A stretch of 64,000 nucleotides of DNA from an uncultured Sulfurovum sp. (lineage in GTDB: Bacteria; Campylobacterota; Campylobacteria; Campylobacterales; Sulfurovaceae), in assembly GCA_902727855.1 (NCBI GenBank), contig CACVAS010000030.1, forward strand, positions 95,804 to 159,803, written 5' to 3'. Under the pieces are notes generated by a model. That model was given only the letters and a program-made list of their open reading frames with translations, was not told where the DNA came from and ran no database searches. The position numbers were made by a program, and so were the translations under genes. Every line of letters begins with the position of its first letter. The stretch's first letter is position 1. This document shows positions 1-9,052 of the stretch, piece by piece.

Positions 1-709
1 CGTTGTAACCTGACCATGTAATGTTCATATCGTTATAGATTATACTTTGTTTGCTAGCATTAAAAAGTAATCCTGTAGGATTCCATGAAACAATGGCTGT
101 ACCATCTGAACCATAGAGTTGAATATCTAAGTCTTTATTTGATGTAAGGTTTATTTGAACATTATGTACATTTGGAGGAATAGTACCTACTAAAGAGGTG
201 GTATTTTGTTCTAATGTTTGGGTAAAATTTCCTTGACCACTTTCACTTGATTCACACCCCTCTTTACCCGTCCAGCTATAATTTACAGTGGCATATCCAG
301 CTCTATAACCAAAAGCTTTCATTGTCATAGCCGTAGTCGTTGTACCCATAATCTCTATAAATTCATGCCCTTTTTTGCCTGCTACACCATTGTAGCCACT
401 GTAAGTTACATTGAGTTCTCCATAGACTTTTGTTGCTAAATCTTGTTGATTATGTATCCCATATGGCCAATGCACAATTTTATCATCATTTGCAGCATAC
501 AAACGTATATCTACATCTTTATCACTCACTAGTTCAATATGTAACCCTTCAATACCAACGGGTATACTACCAACCACAACGGTATGTTCATAATCACCTT
601 GATAATGTTCAATTTGCTGTTCAAATGTACCTGAACCTTGACACTCTCCAAAGTTAAAATTTGCATATAAGTTTGTCCAAAACAGAATGCTTAAAAGTAT
701 ATATTTCAT
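1..709 (-). CDS. secreted tandem-repeat protein, C-terminus off the window
   Basis: The frame is open from the ATG at 709 to the window edge (236 codons read, no stop), so only the N-terminal part is present. A short signal peptide is visible (hydrophobic ILLSILFW, likely cut after LYA, residue 16). The protein contains two copies of a unit about 128 residues apart: DKDVDIRLY at about 63 matches NKDLDIQLY at about 191, and the VTYSGYNG of unit 1 matches ITWSGYN in unit 2. The pattern of alternating hydrophobic residues suggests beta-sandwich domains, as in secreted pre-peptidase C-terminal-like domains. No catalytic part is visible. Function unknown; it is probably exported to the periplasm or surface. 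It is transcribed divergently from the lipoprotein gene at 843. Confidence 0.8.
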   Translation of the reverse strand, partial: MKYILLSILFWTNLYANFNFGECQGSGTFEQQIEHYQGDYEHTVVVGSIPVGIEGLHIELVSDKDVDIRLYAANDDKIVHWPYGIHNQQDLATKVYGELNVTYSGYNGVAGKKGHEFIEIMGTTTTAMTMKAFGYRAGYATVNYSWTGKEGCESSESGQGNFTQTLEQNTTSLVGTIPPNVHNVQINLTSNKDLDIQLYGSDGTAIVSWNPTGLLFNASKQSIIYNDMNITWSGYN

Positions 710-842
710 TATTCAATCCTTATGATTTAAGTTTACATACATTCTATAGTAAAAAGCATAAAAATCAATCACCATATACATAATTGGAGTCCTTAAGGCA
801 TATTTACGTATACTTTCCCAATTATTCCAAAAGGTAACATTT

Positions 843-1196
843 ATGAAAAATAGAAGCAGTATATTAGTAGTACTTTTAGGTTTAGCTCTTTTAGGATGTG
901 ATGAAGTTGAAACATCAACAGATGGTGATGCTTCTTTCCAGTATACGATACAAAAAGCTGGATTTAACCTTAGAGGTGTTCTAGAACCAACCTGTACAAA
1001 TGCATATCAAGTAACTACTAGAGAAGCACAAACAAACCGTACAACGGGTAGACAAGAGTGTAAATGGATTTGTGCTGAATATGAAGATGCAAAACCTGTA
1101 ACTGTAAAGCTTATTTTTGTACAAGAAGGTGTAGGTACTGCGTGGGAATTTGAAAGTGATACTGTCTCAACTGCTCCAAATCAATGTCACGACTAA
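843..1196 (+). CDS. small lipoprotein, unknown function
   Basis: 117 residues with a typical lipoprotein signal: basic start MKNRSS, hydrophobic stretch, and lipobox LLGC with the acylated Cys at 19. Asp follows this Cys, which in enterobacteria would favour inner-membrane retention, although that rule is not established in Campylobacterota. The mature part holds four further cysteines (CTNAY, CKWIC, QCHD), so two disulfides are plausible in the periplasm. I recognise no family. It stands alone between the divergent gene ending in the window edge and the convergent thiL. Confidence 0.75.
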   Translation: MKNRSSILVVLLGLALLGCDEVETSTDGDASFQYTIQKAGFNLRGVLEPTCTNAYQVTTREAQTNRTTGRQECKWICAEYEDAKPVTVKLIFVQEGVGTAWEFESDTVSTAPNQCHD

Positions 1197-1215
1197 AGAT
1201 ACTGTTTAACCCCTT

Positions 1216-2043
1216 TTAAAAATGATGGCTACCGCACGTAAAACGTGCATCATTTTTAGCTACTTTTGCAAACACTGTTAACGGCGTTTGTGTAGAAACT
1301 GCGATCTCCATGACTTCTGCATACTTCTCTGGTGGAAACGACACTAACATCTCATACTCTTCACCTGAAAGCCCTATAGCATCATCTATTTTATCAAAAA
1401 TATCATATCCATATTTATTAATATCTAATAGCTTATTTGTGTCACAAAAGAGCCCGTCAGATATGTCCATACCTGTACGTAAATATTCTCTTGCATGAGC
1501 GATAAATTCTGCTCGTAGTACTGGCGAATAAAAGCGTGATTTTGGATCTATGGGTTCTCCTCTAAAAAGTGCTTCAAGGTCTTTTTTGGACTCGCCTAAT
1601 GTACCAGTAAATGCAAGTAAGTCACCTTCTTTTAAGCCTGTACGTAAAAGTGGCGTTTTACTCTTTGAGATAATAGTGATACTAAGATGTAATTTATCAC
1701 CACCAATGGTATCTCCACCTATGATTTCACAACCATACTCTTTGGCTGTATGTTGTAAACTTTGCGTCAATTCATCTATCTCGTCATGTGTTAACGTACT
1801 GGGTATTGAAACAGTCACAAGTGCATATTGAGGTTGTGCATTCATAGCAATCGCATCAGAAATATTGACTAACATGGCTTTGCGCCCTATTTGTGCCATC
1901 GACATCCATTCACGTTTATAGTGGACATCTTCAAAAAATGCATCCATACTATAGAGCGTATCTCCAATGACTGCGGCATCATCGCCTATATGTTTGGAAG
2001 AAAGGTTGTTTATCAGGTATTGTTCTTTATCATCTATTTTCAT
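1216..2043 (-). CDS. thiL: thiamine-monophosphate kinase
   Basis: ThiL phosphorylates thiamine monophosphate to thiamine pyrophosphate with ATP, the last step of cofactor synthesis. The 275-residue protein shows the AIR-synthase-like fold signatures: an N-terminal IGDDAAVI at 19-26 (Mg/ATP aspartates), the MLVNISDAIAMNA helix, EIIGGDTIGG, and the C-terminal GMDISDGL motif. It is shorter than the roughly 320-residue enterobacterial enzyme, as is usual in Campylobacterota. It stands alone and is convergent with the lipoprotein gene at 843-1196, with only 19 bases between the stops. The family assignment is firm. Confidence 0.93.
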   Translation of the reverse strand: MKIDDKEQYLINNLSSKHIGDDAAVIGDTLYSMDAFFEDVHYKREWMSMAQIGRKAMLVNISDAIAMNAQPQYALVTVSIPSTLTHDEIDELTQSLQHTAKEYGCEIIGGDTIGGDKLHLSITIISKSKTPLLRTGLKEGDLLAFTGTLGESKKDLEALFRGEPIDPKSRFYSPVLRAEFIAHAREYLRTGMDISDGLFCDTNKLLDINKYGYDIFDKIDDAIGLSGEEYEMLVSFPPEKYAEVMEIAVSTQTPLTVFAKVAKNDARFTCGSHHF

Positions 2044-2139
2044 AGTGCGGAGTATAGCATAATTATGAAAACCAATACACTTTATGTTACACTTCGCATG
2101 TTAAAATTTAAAAATAAATACTAAAACATAAGGAATTTT

Positions 2140-2502
2140 ATGCCATCAATCACTATCACTTCAACACTACTTATTACACTATTTACCATGTCTGCATGTA
2201 GCTCAAAACCTGTAGATGTACACTCTGATTCACATCGATATAAAGTGAATGAAAAGAAAAATATGAAATATATTGCTGATGCCTACAGTGACTATCAGTC
2301 TTACAAAACACATAAAGCCATGGCAGTGACTATTGACAGTGCAGGTAGAGCAGCCCTTGGATACTCTTTTGACTGTACAACTACGCAAAGCGCTAAACGG
2401 ATTGCACTTGAAAACTGTGAGAAATCAAGGCAAAAATCAAAAGCGACATCTGCATGTACTCTCTTTGCCGTAGGTAATAAAGTCTTACATATCAATAAAT
2501 AG
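2140..2502 (+). CDS. lipoprotein with DUF4189-like cysteine motif
   Basis: 120 residues. The signal MPSITITSTLLITLFTMSAC ends in a lipobox with Cys at 20. The C-terminal half carries a spaced-cysteine pattern (DCTTTQSAKRIALENC, then SACTLFAVGNKV) that resembles the DUF4189-type domain found in many small secreted proteins; the match is from memory. The ATG follows an AAGGAA ribosome site at 2130. It begins about 95 bases after the divergent thiL start. Function unknown; probably a periplasm-facing lipoprotein. Confidence 0.7.
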   Translation: MPSITITSTLLITLFTMSACSSKPVDVHSDSHRYKVNEKKNMKYIADAYSDYQSYKTHKAMAVTIDSAGRAALGYSFDCTTTQSAKRIALENCEKSRQKSKATSACTLFAVGNKVLHINK

Positions 2503-2632
2503 CCTTAAATTGGCAGATATAGTAACAGTTAAAGTAGACTTTTCATTTTTATACTTTGCTTATGACTTAGTCTCCACATAGCTCAGCTATACTCGATGTA
2601 ATACTATAAATATTGATAATGGAGACCTAACA

Positions 2633-3694
2633 ATGTCACATACTTTAAACGTGAGAGCATTTTTTTTCAATGCAAAGACAGATTATTTACCTTACTACAA
2701 AAACTTCACTCTATCACTTGACAATGATGCAAAAGCAAAAGATATCGTTGTAGCAATAAAAGAACAAAACAGTGACTTTTCTTACCCTACATTAAATTTA
2801 ATCTTTAAAATCAATAGTCTCATGGTTGAAGCAGAACAATCTGTTTCTTCTATAGTAGAGAAGTTTGGTAATACTCTAACCATAGAGCCAGCCAAAATAT
2901 ACCGTTCAAACAATGGTCTCATTATCAATGATGATGACTTTATGCAAAGCTTTGAACTTCTTGCACCTTATGCAACAGATGACGATAAAGCATACTATAA
3001 AACACTGTATGCCCTGCACTATGCCTCTGAGACAGAAAACTTTGAACATCAGTATATTGGAGATGCAGTACTTATACTTGCGCACAAAATGATTGAAGAT
3101 GGGAATGAACATAAAGATGCTATTTTGGAGGCTATCAGTACTGCAGACTCAGGATTACTTGACTGTGAATATGAAAACAACCTTTTTAATACCCAAGACC
3201 ATACCCAAACAATTGAAACACTCAAGGCTATGTACAAAAATGATGACAATGAGCACCCATCACTTCTAGACATGATAAAAACACGTTTAGGTATAGATAA
3301 AAAAGAGACACAAACAGATTCAACACCTAAAAGAAAAACCACCATTATTGACAACTTAGAAGATAAACGTATAGCACACTATAGTGGACTTAACTCTCAT
3401 GAAGAGATGCATAAACACATGACTCAATCAAATATAACTGAGATACATTTTCCACGCTCGCATAAACTCTCAGGTCTTTCAGTAATCAAAGACAATAAAG
3501 ACCTTGCATTTAAAAAAGCAGGAACAACACTTTTAAGTGCCTTTGATGCAGGAGCTGAAGTCGTTGTTGTTGAAGAGGTGGAAGTTTTAGATATGTTTAC
3601 AAAGCATTTCTCAGCTATAGAAAAAACAATTGGTAGAAAAATGATTGGTCTTGAACTTATCTCTAGTGAAGACTTTATAGAACAAACCTCATAA
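2633..3694 (+). CDS. SdhB N-domain mimic lacking Fe-S cysteines, plus unknown C-terminal domain
   Basis: 353 residues. Residues 7-90 line up with the N-terminal ferredoxin-like domain of SdhB encoded 3 kb downstream: VRAFFFNAKTDYLPYYK here against IKAWRFNAETDYLPYTK in SdhB, then DFSY against SFSY, and NTLTIEPAK against NDITLEPSS. All four [2Fe-2S] cysteines of SdhB (65, 70, 73, 85) are absent, so the domain cannot hold the cluster. The C-terminal half has no motif I recognise; residues 250-350 look like a compact alpha/beta domain. I believe databases carry this as DUF5644, a Campylobacterota family, but that name is unverified. The gene lies 162 bases before sdhA on the same strand, separated by a hairpin. 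A role as a structural partner or assembly factor of the Sdh complex is inference. Confidence 0.75.
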   Translation: MSHTLNVRAFFFNAKTDYLPYYKNFTLSLDNDAKAKDIVVAIKEQNSDFSYPTLNLIFKINSLMVEAEQSVSSIVEKFGNTLTIEPAKIYRSNNGLIINDDDFMQSFELLAPYATDDDKAYYKTLYALHYASETENFEHQYIGDAVLILAHKMIEDGNEHKDAILEAISTADSGLLDCEYENNLFNTQDHTQTIETLKAMYKNDDNEHPSLLDMIKTRLGIDKKETQTDSTPKRKTTIIDNLEDKRIAHYSGLNSHEEMHKHMTQSNITEIHFPRSHKLSGLSVIKDNKDLAFKKAGTTLLSAFDAGAEVVVVEEVEVLDMFTKHFSAIEKTIGRKMIGLELISSEDFIEQTS

Positions 3695-3721
3695 TATTCT
3701 TCATTTTATATTCTCTTAAAC

Positions 3722-3745
3722 TTCGGTATAAGTCACTATACCGAA
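3722..3745 (+). terminator. hairpin between the SdhB-like gene and sdhA
   Basis: A perfect 9-bp stem TTCGGTATA / TATACCGAA closes on the 6-base loop AGTCAC, 27 bases after the stop of the upstream gene. The following bases are not T-rich, so this is either a weak intrinsic terminator or an mRNA-stabilising hairpin. Confidence 0.5.
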
Positions 3746-3818
3746 ACATCCCGTAACACTATCTTTATAATATAGACTAACATTACAATAAATATAAGCT
3801 CTTTTAATGCCCAAATGA

Positions 3819-3824
3819 TATAAT
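3819..3824 (+). promoter_or_regulatory. putative -10 box of the sdhABE operon
   Basis: TATAAT 33 bases before the sdhA start codon, in an AT-rich stretch with T-rich DNA upstream, which is the usual epsilonproteobacterial sigma-70 promoter form. An AAAGGA ribosome site lies between it and the ATG. No operator was seen. Confidence 0.5.
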
Positions 3825-3856
3825 AGATACAATTTGTTACAAAAGGATATACATTT

Positions 3857-5587
3857 ATGAGTAAAACCTCAGATATTAAAATCTATGAATATGACGCGGT
3901 TGTCGTTGGTTCTGGACTAGCTGGTTTGGCAGCAGCTAAAGAGCTAACAGAAGCAGGCAAGAAAACAGCAGTTATCACAAAACTTCACCCACTACGTTCA
4001 CACTCTGGAGCAGCACAAGGGGGCATCAATGCCGCACTTGGTAAAGAAGACTCTACAGAACTTCACGAATTTGACACTGTAAAGGGTTCAGATTATTTAG
4101 CAGACCAAGATTGTGTTGAACTTATGTGTACCAAAGCCCCTGAGACTATTAGATGGGCTGAACGTATGGGAGCTGTTTTTTCTCGTGATGAAGAAGGTGA
4201 CATCGCCATACGTCCATTTGGAGGGCAGTCTAAACCTCGTGCTTGTTATGCAAAAGACAGAACAGGCTTAACGCTTCTTCAAACTATTTATGAACAAGCA
4301 GACCGTGCAGGTATAGAGGTTTACGATGAGTGGTATGCAGGTGACCTCATATATAAAGACGGTAAAGTATCTGGTGTGGTTGCATATAATATTAAAAACT
4401 CAGAAGTAGCTATATTTAATGCTAAAGTGAGTATGTTTGCTACAGGTGGAAATGGTAGACTCTTCAGATTTAACTCTAATGCACATGCAAATACTGGAGA
4501 CTCACTCTCTATTGTTGCACGTCATGGTTTGCCTCTTGAAGATATGGAGTTTGTACAATTTCACCCAAGTGGTTTAGGAGGTTCTGGTGTACTCATCTCT
4601 GAAGCAGCACGTGGTGAAGGGGGACGATTGTTTAACTCTGAAGGTGAACGATTTATGACTAAGTACGCACCCAATGCCATGGAACTTGCATCTCGTGATG
4701 TTGTTTCTCGTGCCATTATGGAAGAGGTACGTCAAGGGAGAGGTGTAGGTAAAGATGGCCAATCAGTAAACCTAGACCTTACGCACCTAGACCCTCAAAT
4801 TATTCTCACTCGTCTTCCTGAACTTCGTGAACTTGCTATTGCCTTCCAAGGGCAGGATATGTTAAATGAAGCCATACATATCTCAGCAACTGCACACTAC
4901 TCAATGGGTGGTATACCAACAAATATTGACTGTCAAGTACAAAAAAATGCAGCGGGTGACTTGGTAGAAGGTTTTTACGCTGCTGGAGAGTGTGCATGTG
5001 TTTCCGTACATGGTGCTAACCGTTTGGGTGCAAACTCTGTATTAGAAGCGATGCTTTTTGGTAGACATGCAGGTGAGAATATGATTAAAGCACTTGACAA
5101 TGGATTATCATTACGTAAAGCAACACTTGCAGATGCCGATACATTCGTCAATGAGATGAATGATATTAAAACATCTAATGGTGATGAAACGATTCCAAAT
5201 ATAAGAGTAGAACTTCAAAATGGTATGACAGCCAATGCTGGTGTCTTTAGAACTAAAGAGTCACTAGAAAAGCAACTGGGTATTATTGATGACTTACTTG
5301 TGAGGTTTAACAACATTCGTATAGATGACAAATCAAACACTTACAACACAGACCTACAAGAAGCTATAGAACTAGGACATATGATAGAGTCTTCAAAAAT
5401 AGTTGTGGTAGGTGCATTAAATCGTGAAGAGAGTCGTGGTGGTCACTACCGTGAAGACTTTACACAAAGAAATGATGATAAATTTATGAAACATACCTAT
5501 GCAACCATGGATAAAGATTTCAATATTGACATCGCATGGGGTGAAGTTACACAAGGTAAGTTTGAACCAATGGAAAGAAAGTATTAG
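3857..5587 (+). CDS. sdhA: succinate dehydrogenase/fumarate reductase flavoprotein subunit (SdhABE type)
   Basis: 576-residue flavoprotein that interconverts succinate and fumarate. The FAD-binding start is [18 protein letters not shown] (13-30); H49 in [10 protein letters not shown] is the expected covalent FAD attachment site; the active-site stretches [11 protein letters not shown] and [14 protein letters not shown] are intact. No twin-arginine signal precedes the fold, so this copy should sit on the cytoplasmic side, unlike the exported methylmenaquinol:fumarate reductase (Mfr) of Campylobacter and Wolinella. It is followed after 9 bases by sdhB and then sdhE, so the three form an operon for a membrane-associated complex that passes electrons to or from the quinone pool. 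Direction of physiological operation cannot be told from sequence. Confidence 0.93.
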   Translation: MSKTSDIKIYEYDAVVVGSGLAGLAAAKELTEAGKKTAVITKLHPLRSHSGAAQGGINAALGKEDSTELHEFDTVKGSDYLADQDCVELMCTKAPETIRWAERMGAVFSRDEEGDIAIRPFGGQSKPRACYAKDRTGLTLLQTIYEQADRAGIEVYDEWYAGDLIYKDGKVSGVVAYNIKNSEVAIFNAKVSMFATGGNGRLFRFNSNAHANTGDSLSIVARHGLPLEDMEFVQFHPSGLGGSGVLISEAARGEGGRLFNSEGERFMTKYAPNAMELASRDVVSRAIMEEVRQGRGVGKDGQSVNLDLTHLDPQIILTRLPELRELAIAFQGQDMLNEAIHISATAHYSMGGIPTNIDCQVQKNAAGDLVEGFYAAGECACVSVHGANRLGANSVLEAMLFGRHAGENMIKALDNGLSLRKATLADADTFVNEMNDIKTSNGDETIPNIRVELQNGMTANAGVFRTKESLEKQLGIIDDLLVRFNNIRIDDKSNTYNTDLQEAIELGHMIESSKIVVVGALNREESRGGHYREDFTQRNDDKFMKHTYATMDKDFNIDIAWGEVTQGKFEPMERKY

Positions 5588-5596
5588 GAGGTCCAG

Positions 5597-6607
5597 ATGA
5601 GTAAAAATGAAGTAGTAAATAGCGATACACGTACAGTCACCATCAAAGCATGGAGATTTAATGCTGAGACAGATTATCTCCCGTATACAAAACAGTACGA
5701 AATGGAAGTAGGAAAAGATGAGTTGATTCTTGACCTTATGAACCGTATTAAGTGGGAACATGATGGAAGCTTTTCTTATAGACGAAGTTGTAGGCATGGT
5801 ATTTGTGGGGCATGTGCCATAAAAGTCAACGGTAAAGCCGTACTTGCATGTAAGCAAAATGCCATTGAGTTACTTGATCTTTTTGATAACGACATTACCT
5901 TAGAGCCAAGTTCTAAGAAACGTGCCATAAAAGATATGATTATAGATAAATCAGACTTCTGGGACAAACATACTGCAGTAAAGCCTTTTGTCGTAACAGA
6001 AGTTGAACCATACCCCCAACATGAAACAAAACAAAGTATTAGTGAGTTTAACAACTTCTTAGACTCTGATCTTTGTATCCAATGTGGTGCTTGTCACTAC
6101 TCTTGTCCTGCACTTGAAGTGAACGATGCATTCCTTGGACCTGCCGCACTTAACGCAGCGTACAGATTTACTGTTGATACAAGGGATGAAGCTGGAGACG
6201 AGCGACTTGCGATCACTGCTGAAGGTGGCTCTGGTGTTTGGGACTGTGTCAAATGTTTTGAATGTGCAGAAGCCTGTCCAAAAGAGATAAACCCTATAGA
6301 AAAAATAGGTAAACTTCATAACTTACAATTTGTACGAGGTGTGGCTGAGTCAAATGTAGCTACACGTCACGCAGAAGGTTTCTTACGTGGTATGAAAAAA
6401 ACTGGTTATTTAGATGAAGCAGATATCGTCACGTATTCAGAAGGTTACTTAGGTATGTACAAGCACCTTGGTACAGCCATCAAAATGATGAAAGTTGGCA
6501 AAATACACTGGCATTCAGGTATACCATTTATTAACTCAATCCCAAAAATTAAAAATCTCGATGAAGTTCAAAAACTCATCGAAATTTCACAAACCAATAA
6601 GCTGTAA
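5597..6607 (+). CDS. sdhB: succinate dehydrogenase/fumarate reductase iron-sulfur subunit
   Basis: 336-residue electron-transfer subunit. The N-terminal ferredoxin domain binds [2Fe-2S] through C65, C70, C73 and C85 (CRHGICGAC...C). The C-terminal half has two cysteine clusters, C160-x2-C163-x2-C166-x3-C170P and C217-x2-C220-x2-C223-x3-C227P. The second cluster is a full ferredoxin-type CxxCxxCxxxCP rather than the [3Fe-4S] pattern of classical SdhB, as known for E-type SdhB. The ATG follows a strong AGGAGG site that overlaps the 3' end of sdhA. Electrons pass between SdhA and the CCG-domain subunit SdhE. Confidence 0.93.
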   Translation: MSKNEVVNSDTRTVTIKAWRFNAETDYLPYTKQYEMEVGKDELILDLMNRIKWEHDGSFSYRRSCRHGICGACAIKVNGKAVLACKQNAIELLDLFDNDITLEPSSKKRAIKDMIIDKSDFWDKHTAVKPFVVTEVEPYPQHETKQSISEFNNFLDSDLCIQCGACHYSCPALEVNDAFLGPAALNAAYRFTVDTRDEAGDERLAITAEGGSGVWDCVKCFECAEACPKEINPIEKIGKLHNLQFVRGVAESNVATRHAEGFLRGMKKTGYLDEADIVTYSEGYLGMYKHLGTAIKMMKVGKIHWHSGIPFINSIPKIKNLDEVQKLIEISQTNKL

Positions 6608-6616
6608 GGAGAAAAG

Positions 6617-7513
6617 ATGAGCGAACAATTACACTATGCATTATTTACAGGATGTACGGCTAAGCAGTCTACCCCTGAACTTTTATCATCTACGCTTGCA
6701 GTAGCTGATAAACTAGGTATCAAAATCACTATACTTGAAGAGGCATCATGTTGTGGCGCCTCCCATCTACAAGATTTTGATGAATTTTTAGCACACGTAC
6801 TCAATGCACGGAACATCTGTTATGCAGAAAAATTAGGTCTTACAATGATTACCATTTGTAATACATGTCAACTTAACTCTGCTATGACAAAACATGCCCT
6901 TGACAAAGACCCAGAGCTTAAAGCCAAGGTTAATGAAAAACTAGCAGAAGTTGGACTAGAGTATAAAGGTACATCAGAAATCAAACATTTTCTCTATACA
7001 CTCATTGATGAATATGGTTTAGAGAATATTAAAGATAAAGTACAAACCCCTCTTTCTCACCTTAATATTGCACCATTTTATGGTTGTCACAACATTAGAC
7101 CTTCTGAATTACATGAAGCGTCAAATGGACATGAAAATCCATATAAACCTACCTCACTCGATAATCTTATAGATGCTTTAGAAGGTAACCCCGTGGAGTA
7201 TGAAAGTAAAAATAAATGTTGTGGTTTTCACGTAGAGCTTCAAGCAAATCACACCTCTGAAGTACTAGCAGGAAATGCCTTACTTGATGCTATGGATAAC
7301 AACGCAGATATGATGGTAACACCATGTCCACTCTGTCACCTAAAAATGGATACCTACCAAGACAGTGTAGGCAAAGTCATGGGACGTGATGTGGAACTCC
7401 CTGTACTACACATGCCACAAATGGTAGCCCTTGCACTTGGATGTACAGAAAAAGAAATTGGTCTTAACTTCCACGTACAAAAAGCAAAACACCTTTATAG
7501 TGAAGCTTCCTAA
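6617..7513 (+). CDS. sdhE: CCG-domain subunit of the succinate dehydrogenase complex
   Basis: 298 residues with two CCG (heterodisulfide reductase B-type) domains: C13, C45-C46-G47, C81-x2-C84 in the first, and a matching GC, CCGF, CPLC set in the second. In E-type complexes this subunit replaces the heme-containing membrane anchor, binds Fe-S clusters (one non-cubane) and reacts with quinone at the membrane surface. It starts 9 bases after sdhB behind a good AAGGAG site and ends the operon. A 7-bp hairpin with a T-rich loop follows at 7542-7559. Not to be confused with the unrelated flavinylation factor also called SdhE. Confidence 0.9.
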   Translation: MSEQLHYALFTGCTAKQSTPELLSSTLAVADKLGIKITILEEASCCGASHLQDFDEFLAHVLNARNICYAEKLGLTMITICNTCQLNSAMTKHALDKDPELKAKVNEKLAEVGLEYKGTSEIKHFLYTLIDEYGLENIKDKVQTPLSHLNIAPFYGCHNIRPSELHEASNGHENPYKPTSLDNLIDALEGNPVEYESKNKCCGFHVELQANHTSEVLAGNALLDAMDNNADMMVTPCPLCHLKMDTYQDSVGKVMGRDVELPVLHMPQMVALALGCTEKEIGLNFHVQKAKHLYSEAS

Positions 7514-7631
7514 GTTTATATTGCCTTTGTTATACTTTTGTTTCTATCTTTAGATAGAATCAAATAGTATAAAATTCAAAATATATTAACTAATATTATG
7601 TATAATAGTACAGATTGAAAAAAGGATGATA

Positions 7632-7937
7632 ATGATAGACTTTTTAACTTTTCAAACCTTTATCACACCTTCATTGCTAATTTTGATGTATTACATAGGT
7701 GCTCTGGTTATACCTCTATTTGCATGGTATCTAACAATATGGCTCAAAAATAAATATTATTCTCATCTATCAACTACTACACAAAACCGTCTAAATAACA
7801 CACAGCGTTTTTTTACCTACACACTTGTGTTAGTATGTATTCTTTTTATGGAGATACTCTGGAGAATGATGTTTGAATTTTTTATCGCTTATTTTGACAT
7901 GCATGATGCTTTAATGAAACAGAAAGTAGGTAGATAA
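7632..7937 (+). CDS. small two-helix membrane protein (DUF4282-like)
   Basis: 101 residues with two membrane segments (about 10-35 and 60-85) and a C-terminal stretch FEFFIAYFDMHDALMKQK that recalls DUF4282 proteins. The ATG at 7632 has AAGG six bases upstream; the ATG at 7626 touches the ribosome site and is less likely. A TATAAT box at 7601-7606 gives a short leader. Its stop is directly followed by the next ATG at 7938, so the two genes are co-transcribed and may act together in the envelope. Function unknown. Confidence 0.65.
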   Translation: MIDFLTFQTFITPSLLILMYYIGALVIPLFAWYLTIWLKNKYYSHLSTTTQNRLNNTQRFFTYTLVLVCILFMEILWRMMFEFFIAYFDMHDALMKQKVGR

Positions 7938-8975
7938 ATGCAAATAGTTAAAACATTATCTCTTGTCTCCCTCATTCTTTCACTCAACTATGCAGATACT
8001 AGTATAAAGCCAAGCAAAATACACTATCTTGATACATTACATGCTGATATATCAGAAAAAGTACTAGACTGGTCAAGCCATGCAGATCTGATTGTTAGCG
8101 GTTGGCTAGGATATGATAATAATCAATGTGATATTACACCTCCACAAGATCATATAGCATCAAAAAAAGTAGACTCATTTTTCCAAAACAACAAATATAT
8201 TGAAGAGACAGATGATGTTTTTATTCGTGTACGAACAGATACAACCCTTCAAACAAAAGAAGACAATGAATTTCGTTTAAAATTTCGTGCACAGCTTCCT
8301 TTTTCTCGTTGTAGAGAACAGTTGAAAATTTTTGTGGAAGATGTAGCTTTAGATAAAGATAAAACGAAAAACCAAATCAATGAAAATACTTCAACCGATG
8401 TTGGGTTTCGATATGTTGCTAAAAAAAGACATGGGATAAAATCAAGGTATTCTCTAGGGCTTAGTGGTATCTCACCCTTTTTAAGTGCTAGATATACAAA
8501 ATCCTATCAGATAGATGATTGGGAAGTTGACCCTGTACAGACATTTAAATACTCTCTTGATGACTACTTTAAAGAAGACACAAACATATATTTTGACAAA
8601 AGTTTTCAAAATGACGCTCTTTTTAGACTTACCTTAGAACGTGGCACAGAATCAAAAAAGCTTGGCATGGATTATGGTCTTAAACTTGAGTATTACACCA
8701 ATGCAAATGCAAATAGTGGATTGCACTTTGCTCAAGGGTTTTACGGTAATACAAGGTATAGACATAGAGATAAAGCATACCGTATTGATCATCCGAAAAA
8801 TGAATACAGTGGTGTACATAACTATGTGACTACCATAAGTTATAGGGCCAATATATGGCGTAAATGGTTTTATTATGAAATCAAACCTAGTGTCAACTTC
8901 CATAAAGACTTTGACTATGAACCTAACTACGCATTGCGTTTCTTTTTTGACTTTTATTTTGGTGAATATAAGTAA
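7938..8975 (+). CDS. secreted, probably outer-membrane beta-barrel protein, unknown
   Basis: 345 residues. A signal peptide (hydrophobic 4-16, probable cut after YA) is followed by a region rich in short alternating strands with aromatic ends (FRLTLERGT, YGLKLEYYTN, YVTTISYRANIW), and the last residues are ALRFFFDFYFGEYK. This resembles an outer-membrane barrel, but it does not end in the typical terminal Phe/Tyr. Two Cys occur near the front. No family recognised. It is coupled to the small membrane protein gene upstream with zero spacing. Confidence 0.65.
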   Translation: MQIVKTLSLVSLILSLNYADTSIKPSKIHYLDTLHADISEKVLDWSSHADLIVSGWLGYDNNQCDITPPQDHIASKKVDSFFQNNKYIEETDDVFIRVRTDTTLQTKEDNEFRLKFRAQLPFSRCREQLKIFVEDVALDKDKTKNQINENTSTDVGFRYVAKKRHGIKSRYSLGLSGISPFLSARYTKSYQIDDWEVDPVQTFKYSLDDYFKEDTNIYFDKSFQNDALFRLTLERGTESKKLGMDYGLKLEYYTNANANSGLHFAQGFYGNTRYRHRDKAYRIDHPKNEYSGVHNYVTTISYRANIWRKWFYYEIKPSVNFHKDFDYEPNYALRFFFDFYFGEYK

Positions 8976-9012
8976 ATGAGATAATTTTCATCCTATTTAA
9001 TTATACTTATGT

Positions 9013-9018
9013 TATAAT
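9013..9018 (+). promoter_or_regulatory. putative -10 box of the superoxide reductase gene
   Basis: TATAAT with a T-rich upstream region, 35 bases before the ATG at 9053. An AAGGAA ribosome site precedes the start. No Fur or PerR box was recognised by eye. Confidence 0.5.
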
Positions 9019-9052
9019 CCTGTCTGAAAAACAACTAAAACAAGGAAATAAG

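Noticed and set aside
5417..5857. Antisense frames across sdhA-sdhB and other conserved genes
   Set aside because: They are mirror frames of strongly conserved coding sequence with no independent support.
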